Of a stretch of 64,000 nucleotides of DNA, positions 23,402 through 34,895 are shown in pieces (the stretch's first letter is position 1; each line of letters starts with the position of its first letter). The notes under the pieces are model-generated. The model saw nothing but the letters and a program-made list of their open reading frames with translations, did no database searches and was not told where the DNA came from. The stretch covers positions 62,001 to 126,000 of the forward strand of contig JASAMV010006042.1 of NCBI GenBank assembly GCA_030248065.1. Reading direction: 5' to 3'. The translations under genes were made by a program, and so were the position numbers. This DNA is from Rhynchonema sp. JSB1_4. Lineage: Eukaryota; Nematoda; Chromadorea; Monhysterida; Xyalidae.

Positions 23402-26384
23402 AACCAGACCTGAGTGAGACTGCTGCCAATTTGCACCCTTCAACAGGGCAGATCACAATGCCCTATGCCCCATTGAGTCCAACTCTACCAGGCCCGGGGC
23501 CAAAGAAGGAGCCGCAAGTGCCGAAAATGGCTTGTTATCAAGTGGCCTGCTATTACTCGAAAATGCTGAAGGTCTACGTTCAGGTAACATACCCCTACGA
23601 TCAGAGTGTTTTTGAACCTCTGTTTTTATGTTGTTTTACTTGTGAAAACATCCAAGGCACGACAGAAACAACAATAACCTGTGTTGCCTGATTTTTCAGG
23701 GAGACATGGAAGATCGCGCAGGCAAAGTTGTGTTCCTGACGGTACACGATGTGGGCACTAATCACCATTCCCTCACTCCATTTGTTAATGATCCGCACAT
23801 GAAAGAAGTACGGTTAATGAATGTTTGGCAGTTACTTGCTTAAATGTTTTTGTAATTGACAATAATGATCAAGACGATGCTTTCAGTAGCAAGTTCTTTG
23901 CAATATTACGTCCGAGCTGATGCAATAAACGTGTCGAATAAAACGTTTTTCTTCGTAGGTGAAGAAGAAGTCCATCTGGTTGCACGTGTGTGTGCCCGGT
24001 CAAGATGACGATGATGACGTGTTGCCGGACCCGGAAACGTTCGTTTCCAAACTTCTAAAACGATTTCATTTTTGTTTCCATCCTTTTTTATCGACCAATT
24101 TTGCTCCAGATATGAATTCCCAACCCTGGATGGTCTGGCGCACGACTTGTGCTTTGTGATGGACGCTTTCAAGTTGGTCTTAAATCCTCAAAAACCTTTT
24201 TTACAGTGATTCTTTTGATCGACCTCGCAAAATGACAGTGACATTTCATGTTGTGAAACGTGAGCCCGACCACATTTTCAGTCTTCGCACTGTGATCGGT
24301 TTCGGTGAGGGTGCCGGTGCGAATATTCTTTGTCGATTTGGCCTCTATTATCCCAATCGTGTACTTGGCCTGATGCTGATTGACTGTACGTCGAGCACTG
24401 CTGGTGTGGACGAGTACATCAAGTATACGGTAGGTGTACTGTAGTTGGTTTACGATACGTATCCATAGGCAAAGTGATCACAAGCTTGAACGCTGTACGC
24501 TGTGTGCTCTGCTCCTTGGGCCGCCTTGGTGCCTAAAATGGCTCTGGAATTGGCGTCTTAGCAAGTACTACCTGACAGCTGACACCACGCTAATTTTTCC
24601 ACGAACAGGATTTCCCAGAAGTTTTGTAACTTTCAAGGTTTTCAACTGGAAGGAGGGCAGCTCGAAACTGGCTGACAAAATTATCCGATATCTGACGTAT
24701 CATAAAACGGGTGAGTGGCTGGTTTCAATATAAAACTATGTACGTGCTTGGCGTTTGAACATTCTAGTAAGTTAAGGAAGCCTTTTTTCAGGTTTGGGTT
24801 CGCACGATAACTGGAAAGAACGAATCAACTCGATGAACCTCTGTAAATATTTGGAAGTGTACCTGAAGTCAGTGTTTCAACTATTCTCATCGACAAAAAG
24901 TGTTAGTGGTAAAACATGAGGTCTATTTTCCTATTTTCAGACGAACGGATATTTCAAAGCTGTTGGCCACCTCTCTCAAGTAAGCCGATGTTTCGTGTTC
25001 GCAACATACATCGCAGTAGCAGCTTAGCTTAACATGTCCATGTTGTAATGACCAAGCTTGACACTAACCATAACAGCCCGTACCATCGCTTTGCAATGCT
25101 GCGCAACATTGTGTTTGACTGTCTAACTTCCATTTTGAAAGTTGTTTTCGACATGCCACTTGCTGCAAGCTTGCACAAAATAACTATTCTTGCACGGACA
25201 GCATGCTGCAATGTGATGCAACACTATTTGGCCACATCAGCTTTTGTCGGACGCGGACGAAAATACCGATTTTCGGTTGGGTCGCGTTTTGTGATCGAAT
25301 TGCCTTGCAGTTTTTGACCAGCGTAAAAGTTGTTCCCCACGCAAAACTTTACGTTGGTCAAAATTAATGGGAAAATTCTATTACAAAAATTGGCCCGAAA
25401 ATCAGCATCGGCGTCCGGCAGAACTCGACATGATCCACAGTTTCTGCTATTAACGAATCATTCTTCGCTCGTTGGCTCATGCCCAATTCCGTTTCGCTGC
25501 TCATTGTAATAATTGTCACGAATAGTCCCTTTCCTATCATCCCATAGAACGTTCTGTCCTAGTTTGTGATGTTTCACGCACAGCACACACCCATTGCAGT
25601 ACGACCGAGTGCGTGCTTGTAGTGGGTGCACGCAGTCCGTACGTGCAGCGTTGCAAAGCAATGGTACGACAAATGAACATGTTGTACACGACACTGTTGG
25701 TCATTGATGACATTGGTGATCCGATATACTCGACGGTTAGATATCGATTGGTGGATGGTGATGGGGTTAATTGCGATCGATTGACTAATTGAGTGAGAGT
25801 TTGACGAGTGCGATCAATCGATATCCAATCGCCCCCATCACCATCCATCATTCCCATTCACACCATCCCATTCAATCAGAGTTGAATCGCTGCTAATCAA
25901 CGGTCAACGTGCGCCCAACGTTGGCTCAACGTACGCAATCAATCGACTCAATTCACGATGCACCACTGTCGTCATTGTCGATGGAGTGGGAAATGTGATT
26001 GAAGAAGCTGTAAGGGGCCTTGAGCCTACTAGACCGGGCCCAAACTTATATGTCCGGATGTCATCTTTGGCTTTGAAATCCACATATTTTCAGCCGATGA
26101 ACCTCGCGCGAGCCCTGATCCTGTTCTGTAAAGGCTGTGGTGTGCTGTTGGGGGTTCCGATGATTGGACTGGAGAAAGAGTTCAAGCGGCTGCAGAACAA
26201 GAAGGTCGATTTTCCTGTTTTATAATTGCATAGATGCTAAACGATTTCAGTTGGGGACAAAAATGCTTAAAATTTATGAATTCTGCAGTTGCCGAACAGC
26301 ATCACCGAGCAATCAATAGCGCGTGCCGTGCTCGAGAATGAGAGAAAACAGGACAAACTGGTTGATGGAGAGACGAGACAGTGA
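23402..26384 (+). CDS. NDRG: NDRG-family alpha/beta-hydrolase-fold protein (N-terminus unresolved)
   Basis: Exons 23402-23583, 23700-23807, 23959-24038, 24110-24172, 24282-24429, 24638-24710, 24792-24867, 24941-24979, then 25600-25735 or 25880-26009, then 26094-26204 and 26289-26384 all join in phase. NDRG landmarks in order are: KVVFLTVHDVGTNHHSLTPF, IWLHVCVPGQDDDDDVLPDPETYEFPTLDGLAHDL, VIGFGEGAGANILCRFGLYYPNRVLGLMLID, VLVVGARSP, and the C-terminal LARALILFCKGCG. NDRG proteins have a hydrolase fold without the catalytic triad and act in stress response, vesicle traffic and differentiation. The segment after the helical cap is present twice as alternative exons (see separate entry). The first coding exon upstream of 23402 is not identified. 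Confidence 0.88.
25600..26009 (+). other. NDRG: Tandem duplicated NDRG exons, likely mutually exclusive
   Basis: Exon A (25600-25735, 136 nt) encodes ECVLVVGARSPYVQ...TTLLVIDDIGDPIYST. Exon B (25880-26009, 130 nt) encodes ESLLINGQRAPNV...CTTVVIVDGVGNVIEEA. Both align to the same NDRG segment (family form: LLVVGD.SP, then TTLLK..D.GG). Both are entered in the same phase and leave in phase 0, so either one fits between 24979 and 26094. Including both would repeat the strand-helix-strand unit; including one gives a normal-length protein. Confidence 0.8.
25749..25850 (+). promoter_or_regulatory. RNA hairpin in the intron between the two NDRG exons
   Basis: The 144-nt intron between exons A and B holds a 15-bp perfect inverted repeat, 25752-25766 (TGGATGGTGATGGGG) with 25833-25847. 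G-U and further pairs extend it by about 3 bp. A second inner stem pairs 25776-25784 with 25814-25822. Together they would fold most of the intron into one hairpin. Confidence 0.6.
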
Positions 26385-27589
26385 AACGCCACACTGGGCT
26401 TCAAAAGCATACATATGTCATGTGTTTCTTATTTTTTTCATCAACTAAACAATAATTTAGCCCATAAGCTACAGAGTGCACATAACGTATATTTCTTGCT
26501 GTGTGATATTTCTGGTGGTGACAAATTGGAATTGAACTGCAACAAGCTGAAGTCAATTGGTTTCTCCGTAAAAACCAACTTTGATTGCATCTGACTCAGA
26601 ACTTGATCCCAAGTGTTACCACCGTACTTTGTGATAACAGTTATGTAGCTGATTTGGCGGCTGATACTTTTGGCGTCAAGGCGCCAAATCAATTCGTCGA
26701 GCAAGCAGCCCCAAATGAGCGCGAGAAATGTACATGTGATTTGACGACTTGATTCGACGCCATGATTTGACGACAAAACTATTAGCCGATTTGGCTGTAA
26801 TATGTTCGTGTGACCGTTATTGGATTTTTGTCATATTGTCAATGCCCCAAAGTTTCAAAAACAGAACACGACTGTGTACAAACTTAGTATCCTACCACTG
26901 ATAGCACTGGGATTTGTGATGTGGCTGTTTGGAACCCCACTTCGATGTCAGTTAACATCACCGTCGGTCCTCGTTTTTGTGAATTAAAATGTTTTTCAAA
27001 GCTGTGTTTAATTCATTGAATGCACAACCGCAATCATATTGAATAAATTGTTTTTCGCGTCCGATCTCCACGCTTCATAAAAAGAAAAGGTTACTTCGTG
27101 ATCGTGACGCGTCGTACGCTTGTCTGTAAATTATCCGTGAACAAAAAACCGACAAAATAACTTCGAATCAAACCAGAAGCGAACTCATTCGAGTCAAATG
27201 TAACTCTCGCTGGTGACAATTTGGCATCATTGGTCCAAGCCTGCTTTGTTTCGCCCACGCTTAAAACCACAAAATGTGCTTCTGAAATTCATGATAATGC
27301 AAGTCTCATGGAACCGAGTTACTGCGCGTTTCACGAACATTGAGCACAAAAATGATACGCGATTGGATAGGTGCATTGTGATGACACATGGAACGTGATG
27401 AGCGCCTACGTATCGCCGTTTTGCATTATGATGATGATCGTGTCATCGGCTTATTTCTGCCGGTTGTTCGATGGTGAAGCTCCATGGTGATGGCTAAAAA
27501 CATTGTACTGTTCAGAATGGATGTTATTTTATTTGGACGTCAGTTTCGCGCAGGACTACTGTAATTCTGATTTCAGGTGTGTATACACT
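26385..27589. other. Intergenic, no gene seen
   Basis: The stretch after the NDRG stop contains a 111-codon minus-strand open frame (26441-26776) that has no ATG, and nothing with family features. An acceptor-like TTCTGATTTCAG at 27565-27576 lies just before the mucin start. Confidence 0.4.
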
Positions 27590-29418
27590 ATGGCGGTCAG
27601 AGTCGTCGGTTTCCAACAATCTGACATGATCGCTTTGGTGACTTTGTGCTGGATTTCTCTGATCGGGATACTACTCGCCAACGCACAGGGCGAGTCGACT
27701 GGTCCCACAACAACAGGCACAACTGTGACGAGCCCCACAACAACCAGCACAGCTGTGACGGGCCTCACAACAACCGGCACGACTGTGACGAGCCCCACAA
27801 CAACCAGCACAGCTGTGACGGGCCTCACAACAACCGGCACAACTGTGACGAGCCCCACAACAACCAGCACAGCTGTGACGGGCCTCGCAACAACAGGCGC
27901 AACTATGACGGGTTCAACGACGACAGGCGCAACTGTGGCGGGTCCCACAACAACCGGCACAACTGTGTTAGGTCCTACAACAACCGGCACAACTGTGATA
28001 GGTCCCACAACCGCGGGCACAACTGTGACGAGTCCCACAACTACCAGCACAGCTGTGACGGGCCTCACAACAACCGGCACAACTGTGACGGGCCCCGCAA
28101 CCACGGGAACAACTGTGACGGGTCCCACGGCAACCGGCACAACCGTGACGGGCCTCACAACAACAGGCGCAACTATGACGGGTCCAACGACAACAGGCGC
28201 AACTGTGGCGGGTCCCACAACAACCGGCACAACTGTGTTAGGTCCTACAACAACCGGCACAACTGTGACAGGTCCCACAACCGCGGGCACAACTGTGACG
28301 AGTCCCACAATTACCAGCACAGCTGTGACGGGCCTCACAACAACCGGCACAACTGTGACGGGTCCCGCAACCACGGGAACAACTGTGACGGGTCCCACAG
28401 CAACCGTTGCAACTGTGACGGGCCTCACAACGACAGGCACAACTATGACGGGTCCAACAACCACGGGCACAACTGTGGCGGGTCCCATAACAACCGGCAC
28501 AACTGTAACAGGTCCCACAGCACCCGGCACAACTGTGACGGGTCCCACAACAACCGCTGGTTCAACTGTGTCGGGTCCCACAACAACCGCTGGTTCAACT
28601 GAGACGGGTCCCATCACAACCTCCGTCTCAACTGTGACGGGTCCAACGACAACAGCCACAACTGTGACGGGTCCCACAACAGCCGACACAACTGCAACTG
28701 GTCCCACAACAACCGACGCAACTGTGACGGATCCCACAACAACCGCTGGTTCAACTGTGACGGGCCCCACAACAATCTCCGGCTCGACTGTGGCTGGTCC
28801 CAACACAACTTCCGGCTCAAGTGTGACAGGTCCCCCAACATCCACCGACACAGCCGTGACGGATCTCACAACAACGACGATGACCTTGGGACCGACCACG
28901 ACAACAGGTGTGCTACATAAGACTGAGACAATAAGCGTAAAACTATGTATTGACCAGCTGGATTCTCATGGGGGTGAGAAACCATTCAGTCATGCATAAT
29001 TTTTCAGCCCTTTGCCCAGGAGTGCCTGCTTGTTCCGGCAGTCAACAGCTACGTAAGTGCAGTCCAGTCATCGTTTCGCGGAGTACTGGCACAATTTATT
29101 AAGATGGTTTAAACGTGTAGGTAGAAACTTCTACACCTCTGGGAAATATCGCAGTCTGGAGGGCACCAGTGGCATTCTGGCTACGTTTCCGAACAAGGAC
29201 GAAATGGAATGCGGACAGTTGTGTTTCCAAGATTGCCGATGTTTGTCACTCACTCACAAAGGTTTGAATCAAGAGGGATTGTTACTCGCAGTGTTGCAGA
29301 AAAACAGATTTTCTTTTGCTCAGGAGATACAATGGACTGTGTCTTGCATTTCGTTACACCTGTGGATCCGTGCTTTGCAACGTCTCCCAACGAGAACTCT
29401 GTGATCTACTTGGAATAA
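27590..29418 (+). CDS. Secreted mucin-like Thr-rich protein with PAN-like C-terminus
   Basis: The ATG at 27590 (or the in-frame ATG at 27626) gives a signal peptide (MIALVTLCWISLIGILLANAQG). A Thr/Pro/Gly/Val domain of about 40 ten-residue repeats follows, of the type TTTGTTVTGP, up to about 28910. Three short exons (29008-29052, 29121-29261, 29324-29418) join in phase and encode a Cys-rich tail. It has LCPGVPACSGS, then RNFYTSGKYRSLEG...DEMECGQLCFQDCRCLSLTHK, then MDCVLHFVTPVDPC. The tail resembles a PAN/apple domain. The repeats should be heavily O-glycosylated, so a surface-coat or mucus role is likely. The TSP1 genes at 11-14 kb also carry a PAN-like module. Confidence 0.75.
27700..28905 (+). 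repeat. 30-bp minisatellite coding mucin repeats
   Basis: About 40 imperfect copies of a 30-bp unit (consensus ACAACAACCGGCACAACTGT plus GACGGGTCCC). Longer-period copies are also present: about 300 bp at 27890-28130 recurs at 28160-28410 with few changes, showing recent block duplication. The array is open in several frames on both strands. Confidence 0.9.
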
Positions 29419-30125
29419 TTTGGAACACCGCTGAGACTGAGTTCGTATTAAGTCCGTACCTCGGGCTCGGAGTGTGAACATATACGTAGAATGTGCAACT
29501 GAAAATAACTTGTCTGTGTCTTTTGGCTAATTCTATTGTTGTATACGCATGTGCTCGTGTTGCCCGTCAATGTAGCCGGGAAACAGTGCTTCATCTATAC
29601 AGTACTGGTCGCACGATGACTGCAGTTGCACAAACAAATACGCTTCATCAGCCAATACTCAAGAATGAAGCGTTTTAAGTTAATTTGCTCTTTTGTGTAA
29701 TCTATAGACAAAGCACAAAATAGCCGCGCGCTTGATGTATCGGGCAACAGCACACACAACGCGAACACACACGCGCAGCTGCAAATGCGAAACCAAAATT
29801 GGATTATAATTGACATTCTGTCGTCTGTCCAGAAAAATGTTTCGCTTATTCCCCGGCCCCGGGCCCGGCCCTGTCGGCAGCGTTGGAAAAAAATTTTTTA
29901 AACAAGTTTTTTTAAAGAATTAAAAATTTTTTTTTAAAACGTTTCAGATTCGGGGACATTTTACCAAATTTGCCTAAAAAACGCGCAAAAACGCGAAAAA
30001 AATATAACTTTAATTGACAAGTCACTTTTGTGACTTGGTTTGCATCACGTATGAAGGGTGTTTACGCCATTTCGATGCGATCCAACAGTCTGTGCTTGTT
30101 ATGGACCTATGATTGCCGCTCTGTG
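29419..30125. other. Intergenic, repeat-derived
   Basis: After the mucin stop there is unique sequence to about 29.85 kb, then a GC-rich CCCGGCCCCGGGCCCGGCCC block and an A/T-rich stretch to 30.0 kb. A similar GGCCCTG block returns near 31.5 kb, which suggests the two ends of one larger repeat. Confidence 0.4.
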
Positions 30126-30128
30126 GTA

Positions 30129-30402
30129 TTGGTCGCACAATGACTTTATAAGAATTGGTCAAATTTTTTTCCTGAATCGTAAAGCAGTAAAGTGACAGGG
30201 CAGTGACGTTGCGTTGCGCGATCACACACAAACCATGCAGTCATCGAAATGTTTCAGACCCGCAGCAACGTGGGTTCTCTGCTACATTATTTTCAGCTCG
30301 AAATGTTTTGTGAGAATCACAAATAGCGCAGTGGTTAAGAGTGACTGAACGTGAAAATCAGGATTGGTTTCATGAATTCTTATATGGTCATTGTGCGACC
30401 AA
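30129..30402. mobile_element. MITE with TA target duplication (copy 1)
   Basis: Termini are TTGGTCGCACAATGAC and GTCATTGTGCGACCAA, flanked by TA on both sides, as in Tc1/mariner-type MITEs. There is no coding capacity. A second copy in opposite orientation lies at 30558-30830. Confidence 0.8.
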
Positions 30403-30557
30403 TATCAGACACAACAGTTTGTGGTCGAATAAGCAAGATTCACTCATAAACCATACAGAATTGAGAACATAAGCTGCAGAAATACTTGTCGGGTCGCTGA
30501 ATCAGTCCTATATGATCGACCCGATATGGCGTATGACATCAAAGTACCATGTAGGTA

Positions 30558-30830
30558 TTGGTCGCACAATGACCACATAAGAATTCATCAAATCAATCTT
30601 GATTTTCACGTTCAGTCACTCTTAACCACTGTGCTATTTGTGATTCTCACAAAACATTTTCATCTGAAAATAATCCAGCAGAGCACCCACGTTGCTGCGA
30701 GTCTAAAACATTTCACTGAGTGCATTCTTTGTGTGCGATCGCGCAACGCAACGTCACTGCCCCGTCACTTTTCTGCTTCACGATTCAGGAAAAAATTTGA
30801 CCAATTCTTATAAAGTCATTGTGCGACCAA
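30558..30830. mobile_element. MITE, same family, inverted (copy 2)
   Basis: Near-complete reverse complement of 30129-30402, with the same termini. TA lies at the left flank; the right flank reads CA. Together the two copies form a potential hairpin with arms of about 270 bp. Confidence 0.8.
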
Positions 30831-31678
30831 CACATGCATACTGTGTCTCATGTATCACCGGAAGGTATAATAACATCATTTGGGGCATCTTAGATACCAA
30901 ATACATGCCCCAAAAGTGATTTCGTGAAGAAAATTTTTCGACCCTTGAGAAAAAATGACAAAAAATAACCTCCAAAAAGGCATTTTTTTGACGTTTTAGA
31001 ACATTTTGTTGCCCCGAAAAATTTAAAATTTTTTTTTTCAAAAACCTTTAAATAAAAGCGCCTGTGTCGTTTTTCGTTTTTTTAATTCCTGAACTTCCTT
31101 AATTTTCCCTGATTTTTCAGGGAAAGTACCCTGATTTTCAAGGAAAACCAATTTTTTGACCCATTTTTTCTAAACATTTCCGACCAATTTTTACTTTCTC
31201 GAGATACATCGAAAAACGGAGTTTGACTTTCGATGATGATCCCGGCCAAAGCTGGTCCCATGATGCGGGTCTAACGTGGGACGTTAACAACTCTCTAGAA
31301 AAGGGTTGAAAGTTGAAACCCGTTGATTTTGCCTCTGGACACATTGAATTGCTTCGTTTAACCACGTTTTCTTCCCAACATGAGCGTTTTCCAACTTTTT
31401 TGGGGCTTATTTCGGTCATATGGGGGTTTTTGATTAAAAACTTGTAAAAAACGTTTTTTGCCCAACCCTGCCTTGACATAAATTATTTTTCGTGGCCCTG
31501 TCCCGGCCCTGGCCTATATGGGTTTACACCTTACCTTTCACCGTTTCGAAAATATCACCCGTTGCCAAGTCAGAAAAAATGATGAGGTTGCTTCGCTGCT
31601 TTATTTTTTAGATGATTAATATTTTGTCAGAAATGCAAAGAGAACCGTAGTTAAGAGTGGCTGATCCTGAAAATCGGG
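30831..31678. other. Repeat-derived, no gene
   Basis: A/T-rich sequence, a duplicated CCCTGATTTTTCAGGGAAAG-like inverted motif near 31105-31140, and short frames only. The last part (31635-31678) resembles an end of the MITE family at 30.3 kb. Confidence 0.4.
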
Positions 31679-31686
31679 GTCTTGAA

Positions 31687-32900
31687 TAGGGCTCGCGCGG
31701 GAAATTTTTTGAAGGACTGGAAAAGTTGGGGAAATTTCCCGTTTTCCCCAAGGGTCCGGGAATTCTTGCGGGAAATGGAAGTTTGGAATTTTGAAGGACG
31801 GGAAATGTCGCGGGAAATGGTTTTCAGAATTTTGAAGGACGGGAAATTGCGGGAAAAGGCCTATTTCCCGCGGGAAATGCGGGAAAACGGGAAATTTCCC
31901 GCGGGAAATTGCGGTATTTCCCGCAGATTTCCCGCACAAAACAGGAATTTCCCTTAAATTTCCCGCTGAAAATAGGAATTTCCCGTAAATTTCCCGCGGG
32001 AAATAGATATTTCCCGTAAATTTCCCGCCCTAGTTTTTTTGGTTTGAGAAGCTACTAATGCAGTATCTGGCCGCTATAAGCGTTCCTTTGATGTGGATGA
32101 CAAGTCCTGTTGTCTGTTGATGTAAACTGGCAACGTAAAAGTACAGGTGAAGTTGCCCTTTGGGAGATGAACAACAACTGTATAACAGTATTTACCAAGA
32201 ACTGGCCGGGACCCGTGTCTACGGCCCGGCTACAGCGCCGCGCCCGTGCCGTGCCAACCCACCCCACCCCCACACCGAAGACCCGTTAGCATACCCAAAG
32301 CTACCCGTGAAAATTGACCCGTCCGCACATCTGAGGGAGGGGGCCAAAGACAGACAGACTGACACACGTCTTCCTGTTTTAGTAGTATAGATTCAGGCCT
32401 GATCATTCTGAGACACGTTCAAGCGAGCATTCTGGTTACACACACGTGCCATTCATTGCCGTGAATTTCTTGATTGATCGGTTCAGTGCGTGAGCCGCTA
32501 ATTATAAGCTGAAAATGCAGTCTAAGTCAATTGCTCAGAGTTGTGATCGTCATGAACAGGCCTGAAAAAGCCAAAAAGTCTATTTCCAACCCATACTAAA
32601 GAAGAAAATCCAACAAAGATGATCTGATCGCTTCGATTTCCTGTTTCCCGAGGGAAATTTCACGGGAATTACTGACGGGAATTCCCGCGCGGGAAATGGT
32701 CGAAGGACGGGAAAAAGCCGGAAATGGCCGATTTCCCGCGGGAAAATTCCCGCGGGAATTTTCAGGCACTATTTCCCGCGGGAAATTTCCCGCGGGAAAT
32801 GGCACTATCGAAAATATTTCCCGGAGGACGGGAAATTTCCCGCAAATTTCCCTCCCTCCCGCGAAATTCCGCGGGAAAAAAATTTCCCGCGCGAGCCCTA
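31687..32900. mobile_element. Non-autonomous hAT-like element, CCCGCGGGAAAT family
   Basis: Inverted ends TAGGGCTCGCGCGGGAAATT, flanked by a perfect 8-bp duplication GTCTTGAA (31679-31686 and 32901-32908). The outer 350 bp on each side are dense in the palindromic word GGGAAATTTCCCGC; the middle (about 32.04-32.64 kb) is unique and non-coding. TAGGG ends and 8-bp duplications are typical of hAT. Confidence 0.85.
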
Positions 32901-33455
32901 GTCTTGAATATGTAAGTATTCAATACTCCATTAGTCAGCATAAGATAGAGTGCGGAACCAACACACGGAACTAAGAAGGTGCGTTTTGAAATGAGATTAT
33001 ATAAATGCACTGGGTTGGTGTAAGACACTTAGATAGCGCGACGACCTGTGGACGACAGCAGACACTCTGCTGCGTTGGCACGTAACAGACGGACACGCGT
33101 AGACTACATATGAATAAGGATTGATTGACGTTGTGCATGCATCGCTTATTTGCACCCGTTTTCTCTTCACTGAACTTGCACTAGCACTTTGATTATTCGT
33201 CATGCGTTGTGAATTCAAATTCAAATTTTATCTGCACGCTTTCGCAAAAACCTTTACACAAGATCCGGAGAAACCCTAAAAAATGAACATGAGTATTAAT
33301 AAACGAAAATGTGAACATGAACGAACAAACGACAAAGAAAACATACCTTCGAGATTCAACCAACCAAACTAATGAAGAGAACAAACGTAAAGTCGGCAAC
33401 GGATGACGGAATATTGATGATTATCTGAAAAGCAGCAACCCAGTGACTGAGGGGA

Positions 33456-34680
33456 TCAGTCAACGACGGCTGAAAATTTTGAAGAAATGTGGCGAGAAAC
33501 TAGGTCTCGACCACGTGAGTTTAGTTTAGTTTTGAAGGCCGCAGTTGAGGCAGCAGAGACCACACTCTCTGGGAGCCCGTTCCAGAGGTCCACGACGCGA
33601 TATGCCCAATACCCGGACAAGTCCGGACCGGCCCCATGAGCCCGACACAACCTGTGGGAGTGCCCTTGGGTTGGGCGGCCGGTGTCACTTGATGGAAAGA
33701 ATGATTCCTTGGTTACCCCAGGTATGAGACCATGAACGACCTTGTACACAAGCACAAGATCGTTCACGGTCGGCGATAAATTAGGGGGTCCAAATTTAGG
33801 GCATGCAGACGCTGTTGGTAAGACAGTGGCTGAAATTTTCGAAACGGTGTAAAGGTCAGTTGGGTGTAAAGGTCGGTGGAAAGCTCGGTCGACAGCTCAG
33901 TGTGATAGACCTCGGTGTAAACTTGAAACATTCCACGTTAATAACAGGCAATGTTTCACGTTTACACCGAGCTACATACGCCGACCGAGCTTTCGACCGA
34001 CCTTACGCCCAACTGACCTTTACACCATTTCGAAAATTCCACCCAGTGTCTGCATGCCTGGTAAATAATAAGTGAACCGACGTTGAATTTTTTCAACGTT
34101 TTTGGCCAAGGTGACATTTTGAGGGGACCAAATGGACATGGAAAATTCCAGTAATGGACGAACGTAGGCCAAGTAGAGTTTTCTGAGGAAGTCGAGATTT
34201 CGACTGTGAAAGTTTCGGCGTTTGGTCTTCTCCATTCTGCTGGCGTCAGCCACAATTTTACCAATATGTGACTCAAACTTTAAGTTTTGTTGGTCTATTA
34301 AGACACCCAGGTCCCGGACATGGGGTGGTGAAATAATTTGCTCATTCCCACAGAAGTAGACAGCGGAGACTTGGGGAAGATTCCCAAGCCTTACTGTGAC
34401 GCTCTTATGGCTGGCCAGGGCCATGCCATTTGCAGAGAGCCAACTAATGACTGCATTTATGTCACTCTGGAGGATTTTGGTATCTGCAGCGCTACGGATT
34501 TCCCTGTAAATTTTGATATCGTCGGCGTAGAGATACAGGTAGGTGCCGGATGCACTACACCGACCACATCATTTATGTAGATGAGAAAGAGAGTCGGACC
34601 GAAAACACTGCCCTGAGCGACCCCGGAGGTGACCGGCATCCACCCAGAAACAGCGTCACCGACCCGAACCCGTTGTGAAG
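33456..34680 (-). pseudogene. Decayed non-LTR retrotransposon (CR1/Jockey-like RT)
   Basis: Minus-strand frames spell the 3' half of a LINE reverse transcriptase, in order. They are SGVAQGSVFGPTLFLIYIND (34580-34634), a frame with ADDIKI-like sequence near 34.5 kb, HVRDLGVLIDQQNLKFESHI and LYLAYVRPLLEFSMSIWSP (34020-34424), and a C-terminal YRVVDLWNGLPESVV (33456-33767). Frames are broken, and an inverted duplication interrupts the gene at 33.8-34.05 kb. It is a dead 5'-truncated copy. Confidence 0.85.
33800..34057. repeat. Long hairpin (inverted duplication) inside the LINE
   Basis: Arms 33800-33930 and 33952-34057 are near reverse complements, separated by about 21 nt. Both arms include the LINE segment coding GMQTL, so the structure arose by inverted duplication of LINE sequence and not by insertion of an unrelated element. 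Confidence 0.75.
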
Positions 34681-34706
34681 CAAATAATACAATGGCAGTC
34701 TGTTTG

Positions 34707-34895
34707 TCACATGAAGTTCCGAATGCATTTCATTTCAGTATTATTCAGTTCCAGTTGCACAGAAGTTGAACCGCAGCCGATGTCTTTTCTTGCATACAAG
34801 GTGGTAACCTCTGACAATAATTGATTACTCACAAATTTGTGAGGCGCGGCCGGCACAGTAATAAAAGAAAAGCAGCCAAAGAAGACGAATGCCAT
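34707..34895 (-). CDS. Possible small secreted peptide or orphan exon
   Basis: 62 codons from a true ATG at 34895, with a plausible signal peptide (MAFVFFGCFSFITVPAAP) and two Cys. A GTGAGT donor-like site lies inside the frame. It abuts the LINE, so it may be the first exon of a gene interrupted by repeats. No family recognised. Confidence 0.25.
   Translation of the reverse strand: MAFVFFGCFSFITVPAAPHKFVSNQLLSEVTTLYARKDIGCGSTSVQLELNNTEMKCIRNFM

Noticed and set aside
26441..26776. 111-codon minus-strand frame with a leader-like start
   Set aside because: It begins at TTG and has no ATG; no splice partner or family match was found.
27556..28899. 447-codon minus-strand Val/Pro frame antisense to the mucin
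   Set aside because: It is a by-product of the 30-bp sense repeat, has no ATG-proximal signal or Cys pattern of its own, and ends where the repeat ends.
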